A DNA stretch of 64,000 nt from Yinghuangia sp045039925 (GCA_045039925.1 CP108400.1:7998001-8062000); one strand, 5' to 3'. Positions 16,700 through 25,569 are shown, counted from the first letter of the stretch. The notes: generated by a model from the letters alone, not told the origin. Numbers and translations: made by a program.

Positions 16700-17178
16700 G
16701 GACACGGTTCCTGCCTCCTCGTTGCACGTGCATCGCGGCCTGACCGCGGCCGTTCCGGTCGTACTGAAGTGCGGATCCCAACGCCGACGCCGAGACCTTG
16801 AACCCGAGAGGGGCGCAGACGACCACGCGCGCGAGTTCCCCGCCGTCGCGCGCCGTCTTGCGAGATGAAGTGTGCACACAGTAGACGGAGCGTCCACAGA
16901 AGACAGCCCCGATGCGAATCTGTTACCTCATCGGATCCGGTGTCAACACGGCGCGACGGGCCCGGGAAGGGCCCTGAGCTGCGGGAACGGATCCGATGTC
17001 TCGTCGTGGGGTCCCCACAACGGCATCACCGAGCCGCGCTCGGCTGTGGTCTGTCCGGACCGTCAGCCAGGTGTCGGGGACGCGCCCCTTTTTGTATATG
17101 GACTACGCGCCAGCCAAGGCCGACGGGTCGGCGGGGCCCGCTTGGACGCCGGCACTCACTGGAACCGACGTGCCGTGT
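16700..17178. other. Non-coding stretch upstream of the binding-protein gene
   Basis: No convincing gene is seen. It holds the perfect palindrome GTGTGCACAC (16870-16879) and an AT-rich promoter-like patch TTTTTGTATATG at 17089-17100, which is part of a 20-bp block shared with 25426-25445 (16 of 20 identical). The rest is GC-rich with overlapping spurious frames. Confidence 0.4.
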
Positions 17179-18153
17179 TCAGCTCGCGATCGGTGACCCT
17201 CCGGACAGGGATTGCTCGGCCCAGATTGTCTTGCCGGATTGTTGGTAGCGGCTGCCCCAGCGTTGGGTGAGCTGGGCGACGAGGAAGAGTCCGCGGCCGC
17301 CTTCGTCGGTGGTGCGGGCGCGGCGGAGGCGGGGTTGGGTGTTGGCGGGGTCGGAGACTTCGCAGACGAGGACATTGCCGCGGATCATGCGCAGCGTGAC
17401 GGGGCCGTCGCCGCCGTAGCGGATGGCGTTGGTGACCAGTTCGCTGACGATCAGTTCGGTGGAGAAGGCGAGTTCGTCCAGTCCCCAGGTGGTGAGTTGC
17501 CGCAGTGCGAGGTCTCGGGCCTGTGCGGCGCAGGCGGGGTCGGCGGGGAACTCCCAAGCGGCGCTGTCCTGGCCGGGGAGCGGATGGACGCGTGCCAGCA
17601 GCAGCGTGGTGTCGTCGTCGCGGGGCGTATCGGCGACCGCGTCAAGCAGGTCGCGGCCGACTTTGTCCAGCCCCAGGTGCACGAAGTCGAGGCGCTCGAC
17701 CTGGTCCAGGAGCCTGCGCATGCCGTTGTCGAGGTCGTGGTCGGGGCCGGTGACCAAGCCGTCGCTGTAGAGCAGGAGGATGCTTCCCGGGGCCAGGGCG
17801 GTCTCGGTGAGTTCGAAAGGCATGCCGCCGACACCGAGGGGCGGGCCTGGTTCCAGGTCGATGTAGCGCGCGTGGCCGTCGGGCTCGATGACCGCGGGTG
17901 GCGGGTGGCCAAATCGAGTGCAGGTCGCGGGCTGGGTGCCGTGTTCGGCGGAGTGGGCCCGACGGCGCCGAAACCGCGGAAGGTGCGACGCGATGACCGA
18001 CCTCTGCCTGCCTGTGGACCGCCCGGAGGCGATCTCCATGGCCGCTTTGGTGGCCGAGTAGGCGGCGAGTTCGACCGCCTTGAGACGCGGTGCCTCGCTG
18101 CTGATCTGGACGATCGATCCGCCTCCGGCTCGGCGCAGGTGGGGGAGTGCCAC
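17179..18153 (-). pseudogene. Chimera of an SDR fragment with the C-terminal half of a SpoIIE/RsbW-type phosphatase-kinase
   Basis: One open frame joins two unrelated pieces. The first (continuing upstream to about 18216) is the middle of an SDR: I-N-V-L-G-V-L-E-V-S-R, I-V-Q-I-S-S-E-A, and the active site A-Y-S-A-T-K. At about 17930 it changes to the end of a PP2C-type SpoIIE phosphatase (G-H-P-P-P-A-V, L-Y-S-D-G-L-V-T-G, D-D-D-T-T-L-L-L-A), followed by a GHKL ATPase domain (S-E-L-V-T-N-A-I-R-Y-G-G, G-R-G-L-F-L-V-A). The SDR lacks its cofactor site and the phosphatase its first metal ligands. The HATPase domain looks intact and could still act as an anti-sigma-type kinase if translated. Confidence 0.65.
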
Positions 18154-18216
18154 CCGACTGACTTCCAGGACACCGAGGACGTTGATATCGAACGCGCGGG
18201 CCGCACGGTTCCGCGT

Positions 18217-18245
18217 GGTGGGGGCGTCGCGGCGGCGCCCCCACC
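18217..18245. terminator. Stem-loop after the DegT-type gene
   Basis: Arms GGTGGGGGCG and CGCCCCCACC (10 bp) enclose a 9-nt loop. It lies 6 bp past the minus-strand stop at 18251 and marks where the SDR remnant begins. Confidence 0.75.
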
Positions 18246-18250
18246 CTTGC

Positions 18251-19459
18251 TCACAGCGTCTTGAGGAAGTCCGCGATGTGGCCGGTCACTCGGGCGATGT
18301 CGGCGTCGCCGAGGCCGTGGTTGGCGGAGACGAGGATGCCCTGGCGCATGACCTGGTCGGCGTTCGGCAGGCCGTCGCCCGCGATGCGGTAGGCGGCGTT
18401 CTTCAGCATCGGGTGGCGGGTGATGTTGCCGGTCCACACCGTGCGGGTGTCGACGCCGCGCGGTTCGAGGTACTGCTGGAGATCCGACCGCGTGAAGCCG
18501 GCGTCGATGCGGACCTGGAAGGTGTACGTGTGCCAGGCCGTCTCCAGCCCTTCCAACTGGCGGGGCAGGATGAAGTATTGCGGGTACTGCGCGAGGAAGT
18601 CGCTGTACATGGCGAAGTTGCGCTGGCGGCGGGCGAAGTTGACGGGGAGCTTCTTGAGCTGCTCGACGCCGAACGCGGCGCTGATCTCGTTGGGTTCGAA
18701 GTTCCATCCGAGCTCGTCGAAGATGAAGCCGCTGTCGTAGCTGACGCCGTCCAGGTCTTCCCAGAAGCTGCGTTCGCCCTTGCCGCCGAACACCTGGACC
18801 TCGGAGCGGCGGCCCCAGCGGCGCAGCAGCAGGCAGCGTTCGCGCAGTTCGTCGTCGTCGACCAGGATCATCCCGCCGGTGCCGCCCGCGGTGATGATGT
18901 GCGACAGCGCGAAGCTGGTCAGCGTGATGTCCGCGCGGGTGGCGGTGGGGGTGCCGCGCAGCTTGGGGGCGAGCGAGTCGCAGCCGTCCTCGATGACCTT
19001 GAGGCCGTGCCGGTCGGCGACTTCGCGGACCACGTCCCAGTCCGGGGCGTTGCCGACGAGGTTGGGCAGCAGGATCGCCTTGGTCCTGTCGGAGACGGCG
19101 GCTTCCAGCAGCGACGCGTCGACGTTGAAGGTGTCCGGCTCGACGTCCACGAACACCGGGACCAGGCCGGCCCGCACGATCGGGGCGACGTCGGTGGAGA
19201 ACGTCAGCGGGGAGGTGATGACCTCGTCGCCGGGTTCGAGGCCCAGCAGTTCGACTGCGAGATACAGCGCCGAGGAACCGGAGTTGCACATGATGCCGTG
19301 GCGCTTCCCGGTGAGCTCCGCGACGCGGCGTTCCATCTCGGCGACGTTCGCCCCGATGCCGAGCTTGCCGCTGCGCAGCACGCGGTTGACCGCCTCGATT
19401 TCGGCTTCGTCGTAGACCGCGGAGATGTACAGAACGCGCTTGTCTATGTCGTCGGTCAT
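18251..19459 (-). CDS. DegT/RfbH-like PLP/PMP enzyme lacking the Schiff-base lysine and the Fe-S cysteines
   Basis: This 402-residue fold-type I enzyme aligns with the RfbH/ColD branch: N-S-G-S-S-A-L at 59-65, V-I-E-D-G-C near 155-160, and R-R-W-G-R at 213-217. Where aminotransferases have the PLP lysine, it has H187 (T-S-F-A-L-S-H-I-I-T). Sugar 3-dehydrases of the RfbH and ColD types share that lysine-to-histidine change. RfbH-type enzymes also bind a [2Fe-2S] cluster through cysteines after W-G-R; here that segment (W-G-R-R-S-E) has none, so a ColD-like, cluster-free dehydratase is more likely. It is last in an operon with an SDR and a VOC-like gene. No sugar-nucleotide genes are nearby, so the substrate is open. 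Confidence 0.85.
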   Translation of the reverse strand: MTDDIDKRVLYISAVYDEAEIEAVNRVLRSGKLGIGANVAEMERRVAELTGKRHGIMCNSGSSALYLAVELLGLEPGDEVITSPLTFSTDVAPIVRAGLVPVFVDVEPDTFNVDASLLEAAVSDRTKAILLPNLVGNAPDWDVVREVADRHGLKVIEDGCDSLAPKLRGTPTATRADITLTSFALSHIITAGGTGGMILVDDDELRERCLLLRRWGRRSEVQVFGGKGERSFWEDLDGVSYDSGFIFDELGWNFEPNEISAAFGVEQLKKLPVNFARRQRNFAMYSDFLAQYPQYFILPRQLEGLETAWHTYTFQVRIDAGFTRSDLQQYLEPRGVDTRTVWTGNITRHPMLKNAAYRIAGDGLPNADQVMRQGILVSANHGLGDADIARVTGHIADFLKTL

Positions 19460-19521
19460 GCGGAGGTCCCTTTGCGTGATGGAGGTGGTTCGGCGACGGT
19501 GCTGGAGGCGTCAGGGGACGC

Positions 19522-20304
19522 TCAGTGGAAGCGCATAGGAGTGGTGGGGCGAGGGGCTGCGGCCGGCCCGGCGAGCATGCCGCCGTCGACGGTGAAGTCG
19601 GCACCGGTGGCGTACGACGCCCCCGGCGAGGCCAGGAACGCCGCCATGTGGGCGATCTCGTCGGGTTCCCCGGCGCGCCCCAGCGGCAGGCGGTCGAAAC
19701 GCGTGTCCTTCTCGGCGGCGGTGCGATCGCCCGGGAGCATCGCGGTGCGGATGGGGCCCGGCACGATGGCGTTGACGCGGATCCCCGCCTCGCCCAGCTC
19801 GATCGCGGCGGTTCGGGTCAGACCCCGCAGTCCCCACTTGGACGCGGTGTACGCGGACGCCCAGGCCTGCCCTTGTACGCCGCTCGCCGAGGCGACGTTG
19901 ATGATGGCGCCGCCCTCGGCCGCGCGCATGGCGGGGGCGACCGCGCGGATGCCGAGGAACGCTCCGAGCAGGTTGATCTCGAGGATGCGGCGGAAATTGT
20001 CGGCTGTCTCGTCCTCGATGGCGACCAGCCGCATCGCGGCGGCGTTGTTGACCAGGACGTCGAGGCCGCCGAAGCGCCGGGTGGTGTGCTCGACCGCAGC
20101 GGCCCAGGCCTGCGGGTCCGACACGTCCAGTTCGACGAACTCGGCTTTGTCGCCCAGGTCGTCGGCAAGTGCGGTGCCCTGCGCGGCCTGCACGTCCGCG
20201 ATCACGACGGACGCGCCGCACGCGACGAACAGGCGTGCCTCGGCGGCACCTTGGCCCTGCGCGGCCCCGGTGATGAGGGCGACTTTGCCCGTGAGGTCGT
20301 ACAT
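19522..20304 (-). CDS. Short-chain dehydrogenase/reductase
   Basis: The 260-residue SDR has T-G-A-A-Q-G-Q-G at 12-19, N-N-A-A-A (86-90), S139/S141 and catalytic Y152-T-A-S-K156, with D37 after the second strand suggesting NAD(H). The N-terminal part resembles the 3-alpha(20-beta)-hydroxysteroid/carveol dehydrogenase-like set common in actinomycete terpenoid and steroid catabolism. It sits 21 bp after the VOC-like gene and 62 bp before the DegT-type gene on the minus strand, probably as the middle gene of a three-gene operon. The start is ATG 20304 with AAAGGGAC upstream. Confidence 0.9.
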   Translation of the reverse strand: MYDLTGKVALITGAAQGQGAAEARLFVACGASVVIADVQAAQGTALADDLGDKAEFVELDVSDPQAWAAAVEHTTRRFGGLDVLVNNAAAMRLVAIEDETADNFRRILEINLLGAFLGIRAVAPAMRAAEGGAIINVASASGVQGQAWASAYTASKWGLRGLTRTAAIELGEAGIRVNAIVPGPIRTAMLPGDRTAAEKDTRFDRLPLGRAGEPDEIAHMAAFLASPGASYATGADFTVDGGMLAGPAAAPRPTTPMRFH

Positions 20305-20325
20305 GAGTCGGTCCCTTTCAGGGAG

Positions 20326-20898
20326 TCAGGGGTTCCTCGGCAGGTGCCATTGGAGTTCGATGTGCTGGCCGAGGGTGACCAGGCCGCAGGCGATGACGTC
20401 GGTGCGGACGAACGCCTGGACCATCGTGTCCGTGGCGGCGTCGGGGTCGCCCGGCCGAAAGACTCCGGCGACTCCTACGCGGCCTTCGAGTTCGCCGCCG
20501 TCGTTGCCCGCCGCGTCGATGCGCGCGAGGGCCTCGTCGAGGGCTTCCTCGGTCGGCAGGCGCAGGCCGAAGTGGTACGTGTACTGCGGGCGCGCCCGCA
20601 TATGTGCTTCCCAAGCCGTCCGGGCTTCGGCGAGCGACCCGTTCCCGGTGGTGGCGACGTCCAGTTGTGCTTCGAAGGCCCACTGCTCGGGGGTGACTTC
20701 CGAGGCGTACAGCACATTGGTCACGTAGTCGGTCACCTGGGGCTCGACGAAGGCGCTGAAGAAGTGCCCGCCCCGGTCGAGGACCCGGCAGCCCAGCAGT
20801 TCGAGGACACGCTTGGCGAGTTCCCGTTCGCCGGGCCGGTGCAGCAGTTCGGCATGGGTGATGCGCCGCAGCGCGGGGTTGTCGTGGGTACCAGTCAT
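20326..20898 (-). CDS. VOC (glyoxalase/dioxygenase) superfamily-like protein
   Basis: The 190-residue protein starts at ATG 20898. Two segments resemble VOC modules: E-R-E-L-A-K-R-V-L-E-L-L-G-C-R-V-L-D-R-G-G in the first half, and Y-H-F-G-L-R-L-P-T-E-E-A-L-D-E-A-L-A-R-I-D-A-A-G in the second. VOC proteins use paired beta-alpha-beta-beta-beta units to bind a metal for isomerase, epimerase or ring-cleaving reactions. Here possible ligands are H45 and H147, but the assignment is from pattern only. It is the first gene of the VOC-SDR-DegT operon. Its substrate is unknown. Confidence 0.55.
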   Translation of the reverse strand: MTGTHDNPALRRITHAELLHRPGERELAKRVLELLGCRVLDRGGHFFSAFVEPQVTDYVTNVLYASEVTPEQWAFEAQLDVATTGNGSLAEARTAWEAHMRARPQYTYHFGLRLPTEEALDEALARIDAAGNDGGELEGRVGVAGVFRPGDPDAATDTMVQAFVRTDVIACGLVTLGQHIELQWHLPRNP

Positions 20899-20984
20899 GA
20901 CCGTCCTCGGGAACGGGGAACGAGGGATCGACGGTGGGCTCGGGCATACGACGGCTCTGACGTATCGTCCGGCCGAGCCTTAAT

Positions 20985-21002
20985 ATGGCTATCATGGCTA
21001 TG
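20985..21002. promoter_or_regulatory. Direct repeat ATGGCTAT(C/G) in a divergent promoter
   Basis: ATGGCTATC and ATGGCTATG lie back to back in the 213-bp gap between the VOC-SDR-DegT operon and the aldo/keto reductase. It is AT-rich compared with its surroundings and is a plausible activator or repressor site. Confidence 0.5.
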
Positions 21003-21111
21003 ATTTGACGGCAAGGGTTGGTCCTTGAGTGGCTTGCCGAATCCGTGTAAGCGTTACACATATTCTGGCCGCCGCGCCCGCGGTGTGCTGTCAATCGCTT
21101 GAGGAGCACGT

Positions 21112-22047
21112 GTGCGGATCTCCACGGTCGGTCGGTCCGGGCTGAAGGTCTCGGCCCTGGGACTCGGGTGCAACAACTTCGGGATGAAGATCGACCAGGA
21201 CGCCGCGGCGGGTGTGGTCGATGCCGCCCTGGAAGCGGGCGTCACGCTGTTCGACACCGCCGACATCTACGCCAAGGGGCGATCGGAAGAGATCCTCGGC
21301 GCGGTTCTCGGCAGCCGTCGCGACGATGTGGTGATCGCCACCAAGTTCGGCGGGCCGACGGCACCAGGACCCTACGGATCCGGGTCGTCCCGCCGGTACA
21401 TCGTGCGCGCGTGCGAGGAGAGCCTGCGGCGGCTCGGGACCGACCACATCGACCTCTACTACCAGCACTACCCCGACTCCGAGACCCCGGTCGAGGAGAC
21501 GTTGCGCGCGCTGGACGACCTGGTCCGGGCCGGGAAGGTGCGCTACGCGGCGGCCTCGAACCTGGCCGGGTGGCAGGTGGCCGACGCCGCACACACCGCC
21601 CGTGCCGCAGGCACGCCGGGGTTCGCCGCCGTGCAGGTCGAGTGGAACCTGCTCGCCCGCGAAGCGGAACGCGAAATCGTGCCTGCTGCCGAGCACTTCG
21701 GCATCGGCGTGGTGCCGTACTTCCCGCTCGCCTCCGGGCTGCTGACCGGCAAGTACCGCCAGGACACCGACTTCCCCGAGGGTTCGCGGCTCGCTTCGCT
21801 GCCGTACTTCGCCTCGGTGGCGACCGACGCGAACTTCGCCGCGGTCGAACGTTTGCGCGCGCTCGCCGACGACACCGGCCGCACGATGGCAGGCTTGGCC
21901 CTGTCGTGGCTCGCGGCCCAGCCGTCGGTGCCCTCCGTCCTCGTCGGTGCCACTTCTGCCGAGCAGATCACCTCCAACGCCGCGGCACTGGAGGAACTCT
22001 CGGACGACCTCCTCGCCGGCATCACGGCGGCGGTGGAAGGGGCCTGA
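21112..22047 (+). CDS. Aldo/keto reductase
   Basis: The start is GTG 21112, 5 nt after GAGGAG; the product has 311 residues. The full catalytic tetrad is visible: D48 (F-D-T-A-D), Y53 (I-Y-A-K-G), K78 (A-T-K-F-G) and H119 (Y-Y-Q-H-Y-P-D). These TIM-barrel enzymes reduce aldehydes or ketones, or oxidise sugars, with NADP(H). The G-R-S-E-E-I-L-G segment and long C-terminal helices match the AKR group often named potassium-channel beta-like or YajO-like. It is divergent from the VOC-SDR-DegT operon and ends in a long hairpin. Confidence 0.9.
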   Translation: MRISTVGRSGLKVSALGLGCNNFGMKIDQDAAAGVVDAALEAGVTLFDTADIYAKGRSEEILGAVLGSRRDDVVIATKFGGPTAPGPYGSGSSRRYIVRACEESLRRLGTDHIDLYYQHYPDSETPVEETLRALDDLVRAGKVRYAAASNLAGWQVADAAHTARAAGTPGFAAVQVEWNLLAREAEREIVPAAEHFGIGVVPYFPLASGLLTGKYRQDTDFPEGSRLASLPYFASVATDANFAAVERLRALADDTGRTMAGLALSWLAAQPSVPSVLVGATSAEQITSNAAALEELSDDLLAGITAAVEGA

Positions 22048-22069
22048 CGCGCCGGGACCGCGCCGAGCT

Positions 22070-22106
22070 GTCGGTCGCCCGGACCGAGGGGGAGCGGGCG
22101 ACCGAC
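22070..22106. terminator. Hairpin after the aldo/keto reductase
   Basis: Arms GTCGGTCGCCCG and CGGGCGACCGAC (12 bp, perfect) enclose a 13-nt loop, 22 bp past the stop at 22047. Confidence 0.75.
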
Positions 22107-22455
22107 GTGCGGCAACGGTTGCCCCCGGCACTGTCCCCGCCGACCGCGACGCGCTAGCCGCCGCGATCGGCGATCTCGCGGCACAACCCGGTCGTGCGTC
22201 TCGACGGTGCGGCTGTCACTACGCCTCCTGCGAGTAGATGGTCCGTCCAGTGAGTAGCCAGGTCATGTAGAGATCGGGTGAGAAGGTCCAGGTCCAACGC
22301 GCACCGGGCAGGCTTGGGGACGGCGACTCTGGACAGATCCACAGGTTGCATGCATCATGCACTGACTAGACACTCTGTCTATCGACTGCTGAGTGATCGA
22401 CGCACGCGATGAGCTCCTCGCTGCCGTCCCGCCTTCGCGCGATCCTGGAGAACCG
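22107..22455. other. Non-coding stretch upstream of the Baeyer-Villiger monooxygenase
   Basis: No convincing gene is seen. The last 110 bp are AT-richer and hold TGCATGCATCATGCA (22347-22361), a degenerate relative of the ATGCAT operators at 4-5 kb, and the palindrome TAGACA-CTC-TGTCTA listed separately. Confidence 0.4.
22367..22381. promoter_or_regulatory. TAGACA-N3-TGTCTA palindrome
   Basis: This is a perfect 6-bp inverted repeat with a CTC centre, 75 bp before the monooxygenase start. The form is typical of TetR-family operators. Confidence 0.65.
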
Positions 22456-24420
22456 ATGAACGACTTCCCCCGGCGCACATCGCCCGTCTACCCCCGTCCG
22501 ACGAAGGCCGACCTGCCTTTCGGCCGTCCGGGGTTCGATGCGGAATCCGTCCGCGCGCTCCTGGCCGACGCCGACCCGCGGACGCTGCTGATGTGCCTGG
22601 TCCAGCTGACCCGCGACCCGGCGTACCTGGACCGCTTCGCCGCGGTGTGCGATCCCGCGCACGCGGCGACCGGCGCCGAACCCGGGGCCGACGAGATCCG
22701 CGACCTGCTCACCGGCGTCCTCGCGAAAGGCGAAGGCCTGGCACGCGATGCGCCCCCGCTGTCGGCGGACCTGTTCGTCAAGATGGCGTCCTCGTACGTC
22801 CACGAGCCGGTCGACGAGGAGTTCGTTCCCCTCCTGGTCGAGCAGTGCGGCTTCGCCAATCTCGACGACGCGCCGCCCCTGCCGGTGGCCGCGGACCGCC
22901 AGGCGCCGCCCGGGGACTTCCATGTGGTGGTCATCGGCGCCGGGCTGTCCGGTATCTGCACCGGCGCAAAACTCTCCGAGGCCGGGTACAGCTACCGGAT
23001 CTACGACCGCAACAAGGACGTGGGCGGCACCTGGCTGACCAACACCTATCCGGGTGTCGGGGTCGACACGCCCAGCCACTTCTACTCGTACTCGTTCGAA
23101 GTCATGCCTGACTGGCCCGAGTTCTACTCCAAGGGCGAGTACGTCCTGGACTACCTGCGTCGCGTCGCGGACGGCCGCGGCGTGCGCGAGCACACCACCT
23201 TCGAGACCGAGGTCACCAGCTGCGCGTACGACGAAGCCACCGCCCGCTGGCAGGTCACCACCCGCGGGCCCGACGGGCACGAGGACACCGAATGGGCCAA
23301 CGCCGTCATCGTCGCGATCGGCTTCTTCCAAGGTTCGGTACGCCCTGACATCCCCGGGCTGGAGGACTTCGCCGGACCGGCGGTGCACACCGCCGACTGG
23401 GACCCCGCCACCGAACTGACCGGCAAACGCGTCGCGATGATCGGCACCGGGGCGAGCGCGATGCAGGTCGGCCCGGCGATCGTCGACGACGTGGCGAGCC
23501 TGGCGGTCTTCCAGCGCACCCCGTCGTGGGTGATGCCGCGCCGCAAGGACGACCTGACCGTGCCGGAAGGCGCGTTGTGGGCGATGCGGCATGTGCCGTA
23601 CTACGCCGCCTGGTTCCGCTTCTTCACCTACTGGTTCGCGTCCGACGGCAACTTCGTCCGTGTCGTGGTCGACCCCGACTGGCACATGCCCGACGTGTCC
23701 GTCTCCGAAGCGAGCGAGGCGATGCGCCAATGGCTCCTCGCCTACGCCCGCGAGGAACTCGACGGACGCCCCGACCTGTTCGACAAGGCGATCCCGACCT
23801 ACCCGCCCTTCGGCAAGCGCATCCTGCGCGACAGCAACTGGTTCCGCATGCTCCGCCGCGACCACGTCGACCTGGTCACCTCGCCGATCGAACGCATCGT
23901 CCCCGAAGGACTGGTGACCGCCGACGGTCGGGTGAACCCGGCGGACGTCCTGATCCTGGCCACCGGCTACAAGGTCCTGCCCATGGTCGACGGCATCCGC
24001 ATCGCCGGACGCGGCAACCGTGAACTCGCCGACGTCTGGGGCGTCGACGATCCCCGCGCCCACCTCGGCGTCACCGTGCCCGGCTTCCCGAACCTTTTCC
24101 TCCTCGGCGGCCCCAACAGCGCTCCCAACCACGGTGCGGGCGTCAACATCCTCGCCGAGACGCAGGTCCACTACATCCTCGAATGCCTCGGCCTCCTGCA
24201 CGAACACGGCTTCCGCGCGCTCGAACCCCGCCAGGAAGCCCACGACTCGTACAACAGGACCGTCGAGGAAGCCCTCGAACAACGCGTCTGGAGCCATCCC
24301 AGCGTCCGCAGCTACTACCAGAACAGCAAGGGCCGCGTCGTCGTCTCGAACCCGTGGCGCCTCGTCGACTACTGGACCATGCTCCGCGCCGCCGACCCGG
24401 ACGACCACATCCTGACCTGA
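22456..24420 (+). CDS. Baeyer-Villiger monooxygenase (type I flavoprotein) with N-terminal extension
   Basis: The start is ATG 22456, 5 nt after GGAG; the product has 654 residues. It carries the FAD Rossmann motif G-A-G-L-S-G (161-166), G-G-T-W, the NADPH Rossmann motif G-T-G-A-S-A from 330, and between them the family fingerprint F305-A-G-P-A-V-H311-T-A-D-W316-D. It inserts oxygen next to a ketone to give an ester or lactone. The ~150-residue extension before the first Rossmann fold and the total length match the 4-hydroxyacetophenone monooxygenase type. It is monocistronic, with a TetR-like operator upstream and a bidirectional hairpin downstream. Nearby SDRs could supply its ketone and the esterases could open its product. 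Confidence 0.9.
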   Translation: MNDFPRRTSPVYPRPTKADLPFGRPGFDAESVRALLADADPRTLLMCLVQLTRDPAYLDRFAAVCDPAHAATGAEPGADEIRDLLTGVLAKGEGLARDAPPLSADLFVKMASSYVHEPVDEEFVPLLVEQCGFANLDDAPPLPVAADRQAPPGDFHVVVIGAGLSGICTGAKLSEAGYSYRIYDRNKDVGGTWLTNTYPGVGVDTPSHFYSYSFEVMPDWPEFYSKGEYVLDYLRRVADGRGVREHTTFETEVTSCAYDEATARWQVTTRGPDGHEDTEWANAVIVAIGFFQGSVRPDIPGLEDFAGPAVHTADWDPATELTGKRVAMIGTGASAMQVGPAIVDDVASLAVFQRTPSWVMPRRKDDLTVPEGALWAMRHVPYYAAWFRFFTYWFASDGNFVRVVVDPDWHMPDVSVSEASEAMRQWLLAYAREELDGRPDLFDKAIPTYPPFGKRILRDSNWFRMLRRDHVDLVTSPIERIVPEGLVTADGRVNPADVLILATGYKVLPMVDGIRIAGRGNRELADVWGVDDPRAHLGVTVPGFPNLFLLGGPNSAPNHGAGVNILAETQVHYILECLGLLHEHGFRALEPRQEAHDSYNRTVEEALEQRVWSHPSVRSYYQNSKGRVVVSNPWRLVDYWTMLRAADPDDHILT

Positions 24421-24448
24421 CCGAACGCCGTTGCGCAGTACACCATTC

Positions 24449-24486
24449 GGTGCGGCGGCCCCGACTTCTTCCGGGGCCGCCGCACC
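24449..24486. terminator. Bidirectional hairpin
   Basis: A perfect 15-bp stem (24449-24463 with 24472-24486) encloses an 8-nt loop. It lies between the convergent monooxygenase and the broken binding-protein gene. Confidence 0.8.
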
Positions 24487-24488
24487 AT

Positions 24489-25415
24489 TCACTCGCGGAA
24501 CCCGATCCGGTCGAAGAGCACCACGCCGTCGCCGAACGGCTGAACACCCGTCACGTCACGGTCGAAGACGACCGTGTTCACGGCCTCGCGGTAGACCCAG
24601 AACGGCAAATCCTGATTCAACTGCACCTGGACCCGCACGTAGGCGTCACGCCGTGCGCCGATGTCGGTGGCCTTTCGCGCCGCGTTCATCGCCTCGGTCA
24701 CCGCGGGATTGCTGTAGCCGGTCGTGTTGGACGGGCTGCCGGGGAACAGGAAGTCGTACAGCGCCGGCTCGGGGTCGGCCATCCACAGCGCGGACAGCGC
24801 CATGTCGAAGTCACCCGACCTGATGCGGCCGATGAGCCCGGGGGTGTCGACGCTCTCGACCGCGACGCGCACGTTCGGATGACGCTCGAGGCGCTGTTGT
24901 ATGTAGCGGGCCTCCCCGGCGATCGTCCCGGGTTCGGCGCCTATCGTCAGGTAGGTGAACCGGAACGGTCTCGTCCCGTCCGCGGTGAGCCTGCGGAACG
25001 CCGCCGCGGCTTGGTCGGGACGGTTCTCCGGGGCGGCCAACTGCACGTTGGCCAGGGCTGAGTTCGCGTCGAACGGGCCTTTGGCCGGGGTTCCTAGACC
25101 GCCGAACAACGTCCGGTTCATCTCGGCCGAGTCCAGACTGTCCACGACGGCGTGGCGCGCGGCGGGATCGTTGAAGGGCGGTTTGCGCGTGTTGAAGATG
25201 AGCATCAGTCCGCCGTTGAGGTTGAGGCGGATGAGCCCGAGGTCTTTGTCCTCGGCTTCCTTCTCGACGACCGGCTCGGCTATCTCGCCCAGGTCCGCAT
25301 CGCCGTCGGCGACCGCGGCCGCCGTGCTCTTCCCCAGCGGCAGTACCCGCACGTCCACGCCGTCGAGGTACGGCCGACCCGGCAGCACCGATGCGGCGGC
25401 CACTGCGAACTCGGG
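24489..25415 (-). pseudogene. ABC substrate-binding protein, family 5, N-terminally truncated
   Basis: The frame ending at 24489 holds the last ~300 residues of a family-5 binding protein: F-N-T-R-K-P-P-F-N-D-P-A-A-R-H-A-V, then W-M-A-D-P-E-P-A-L-Y-D, G-Y-S-N-P-A-V-T-E-A-M and a V-F-D-R-D-V-T-G-V-Q-P-F-G end. The pattern D-P-E-P and the C-terminal V-T-G-x-Q match the intact protein at 15098. Signal peptide and first lobe are missing: homology stops near 25415 and an AT-rich promoter region begins. The longer open frame upstream is in unrelated sequence and has no lipobox. It is probably non-functional, cut when the rhamnosidase promoter segment was joined here. Confidence 0.7.
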
Positions 25416-25524
25416 TGTGGGAGCATTTTTGTGTATGTGGTACGCATATATATCCGACCGTGCGGGTCTGGCATACAGGCACGCCGCACGCCGTCCTTGT
25501 GCGCGGCGCCGGCCCGCCGTACAG

Positions 25525-25545
25525 AAACCTTGCCATGCCAGGTTT
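25525..25545. promoter_or_regulatory. AAACC-N11-GGTTT operator, copy 1
   Basis: AAACC and GGTTT are separated by 11 bp (TTGCCATGCCA), with further internal symmetry. It lies 128 bp upstream of the first rhamnosidase. Copies occur at 31378 and 36041. Confidence 0.8.
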
Positions 25546-25569
25546 TTTGGCCTAGCGTCGACGAAATTA

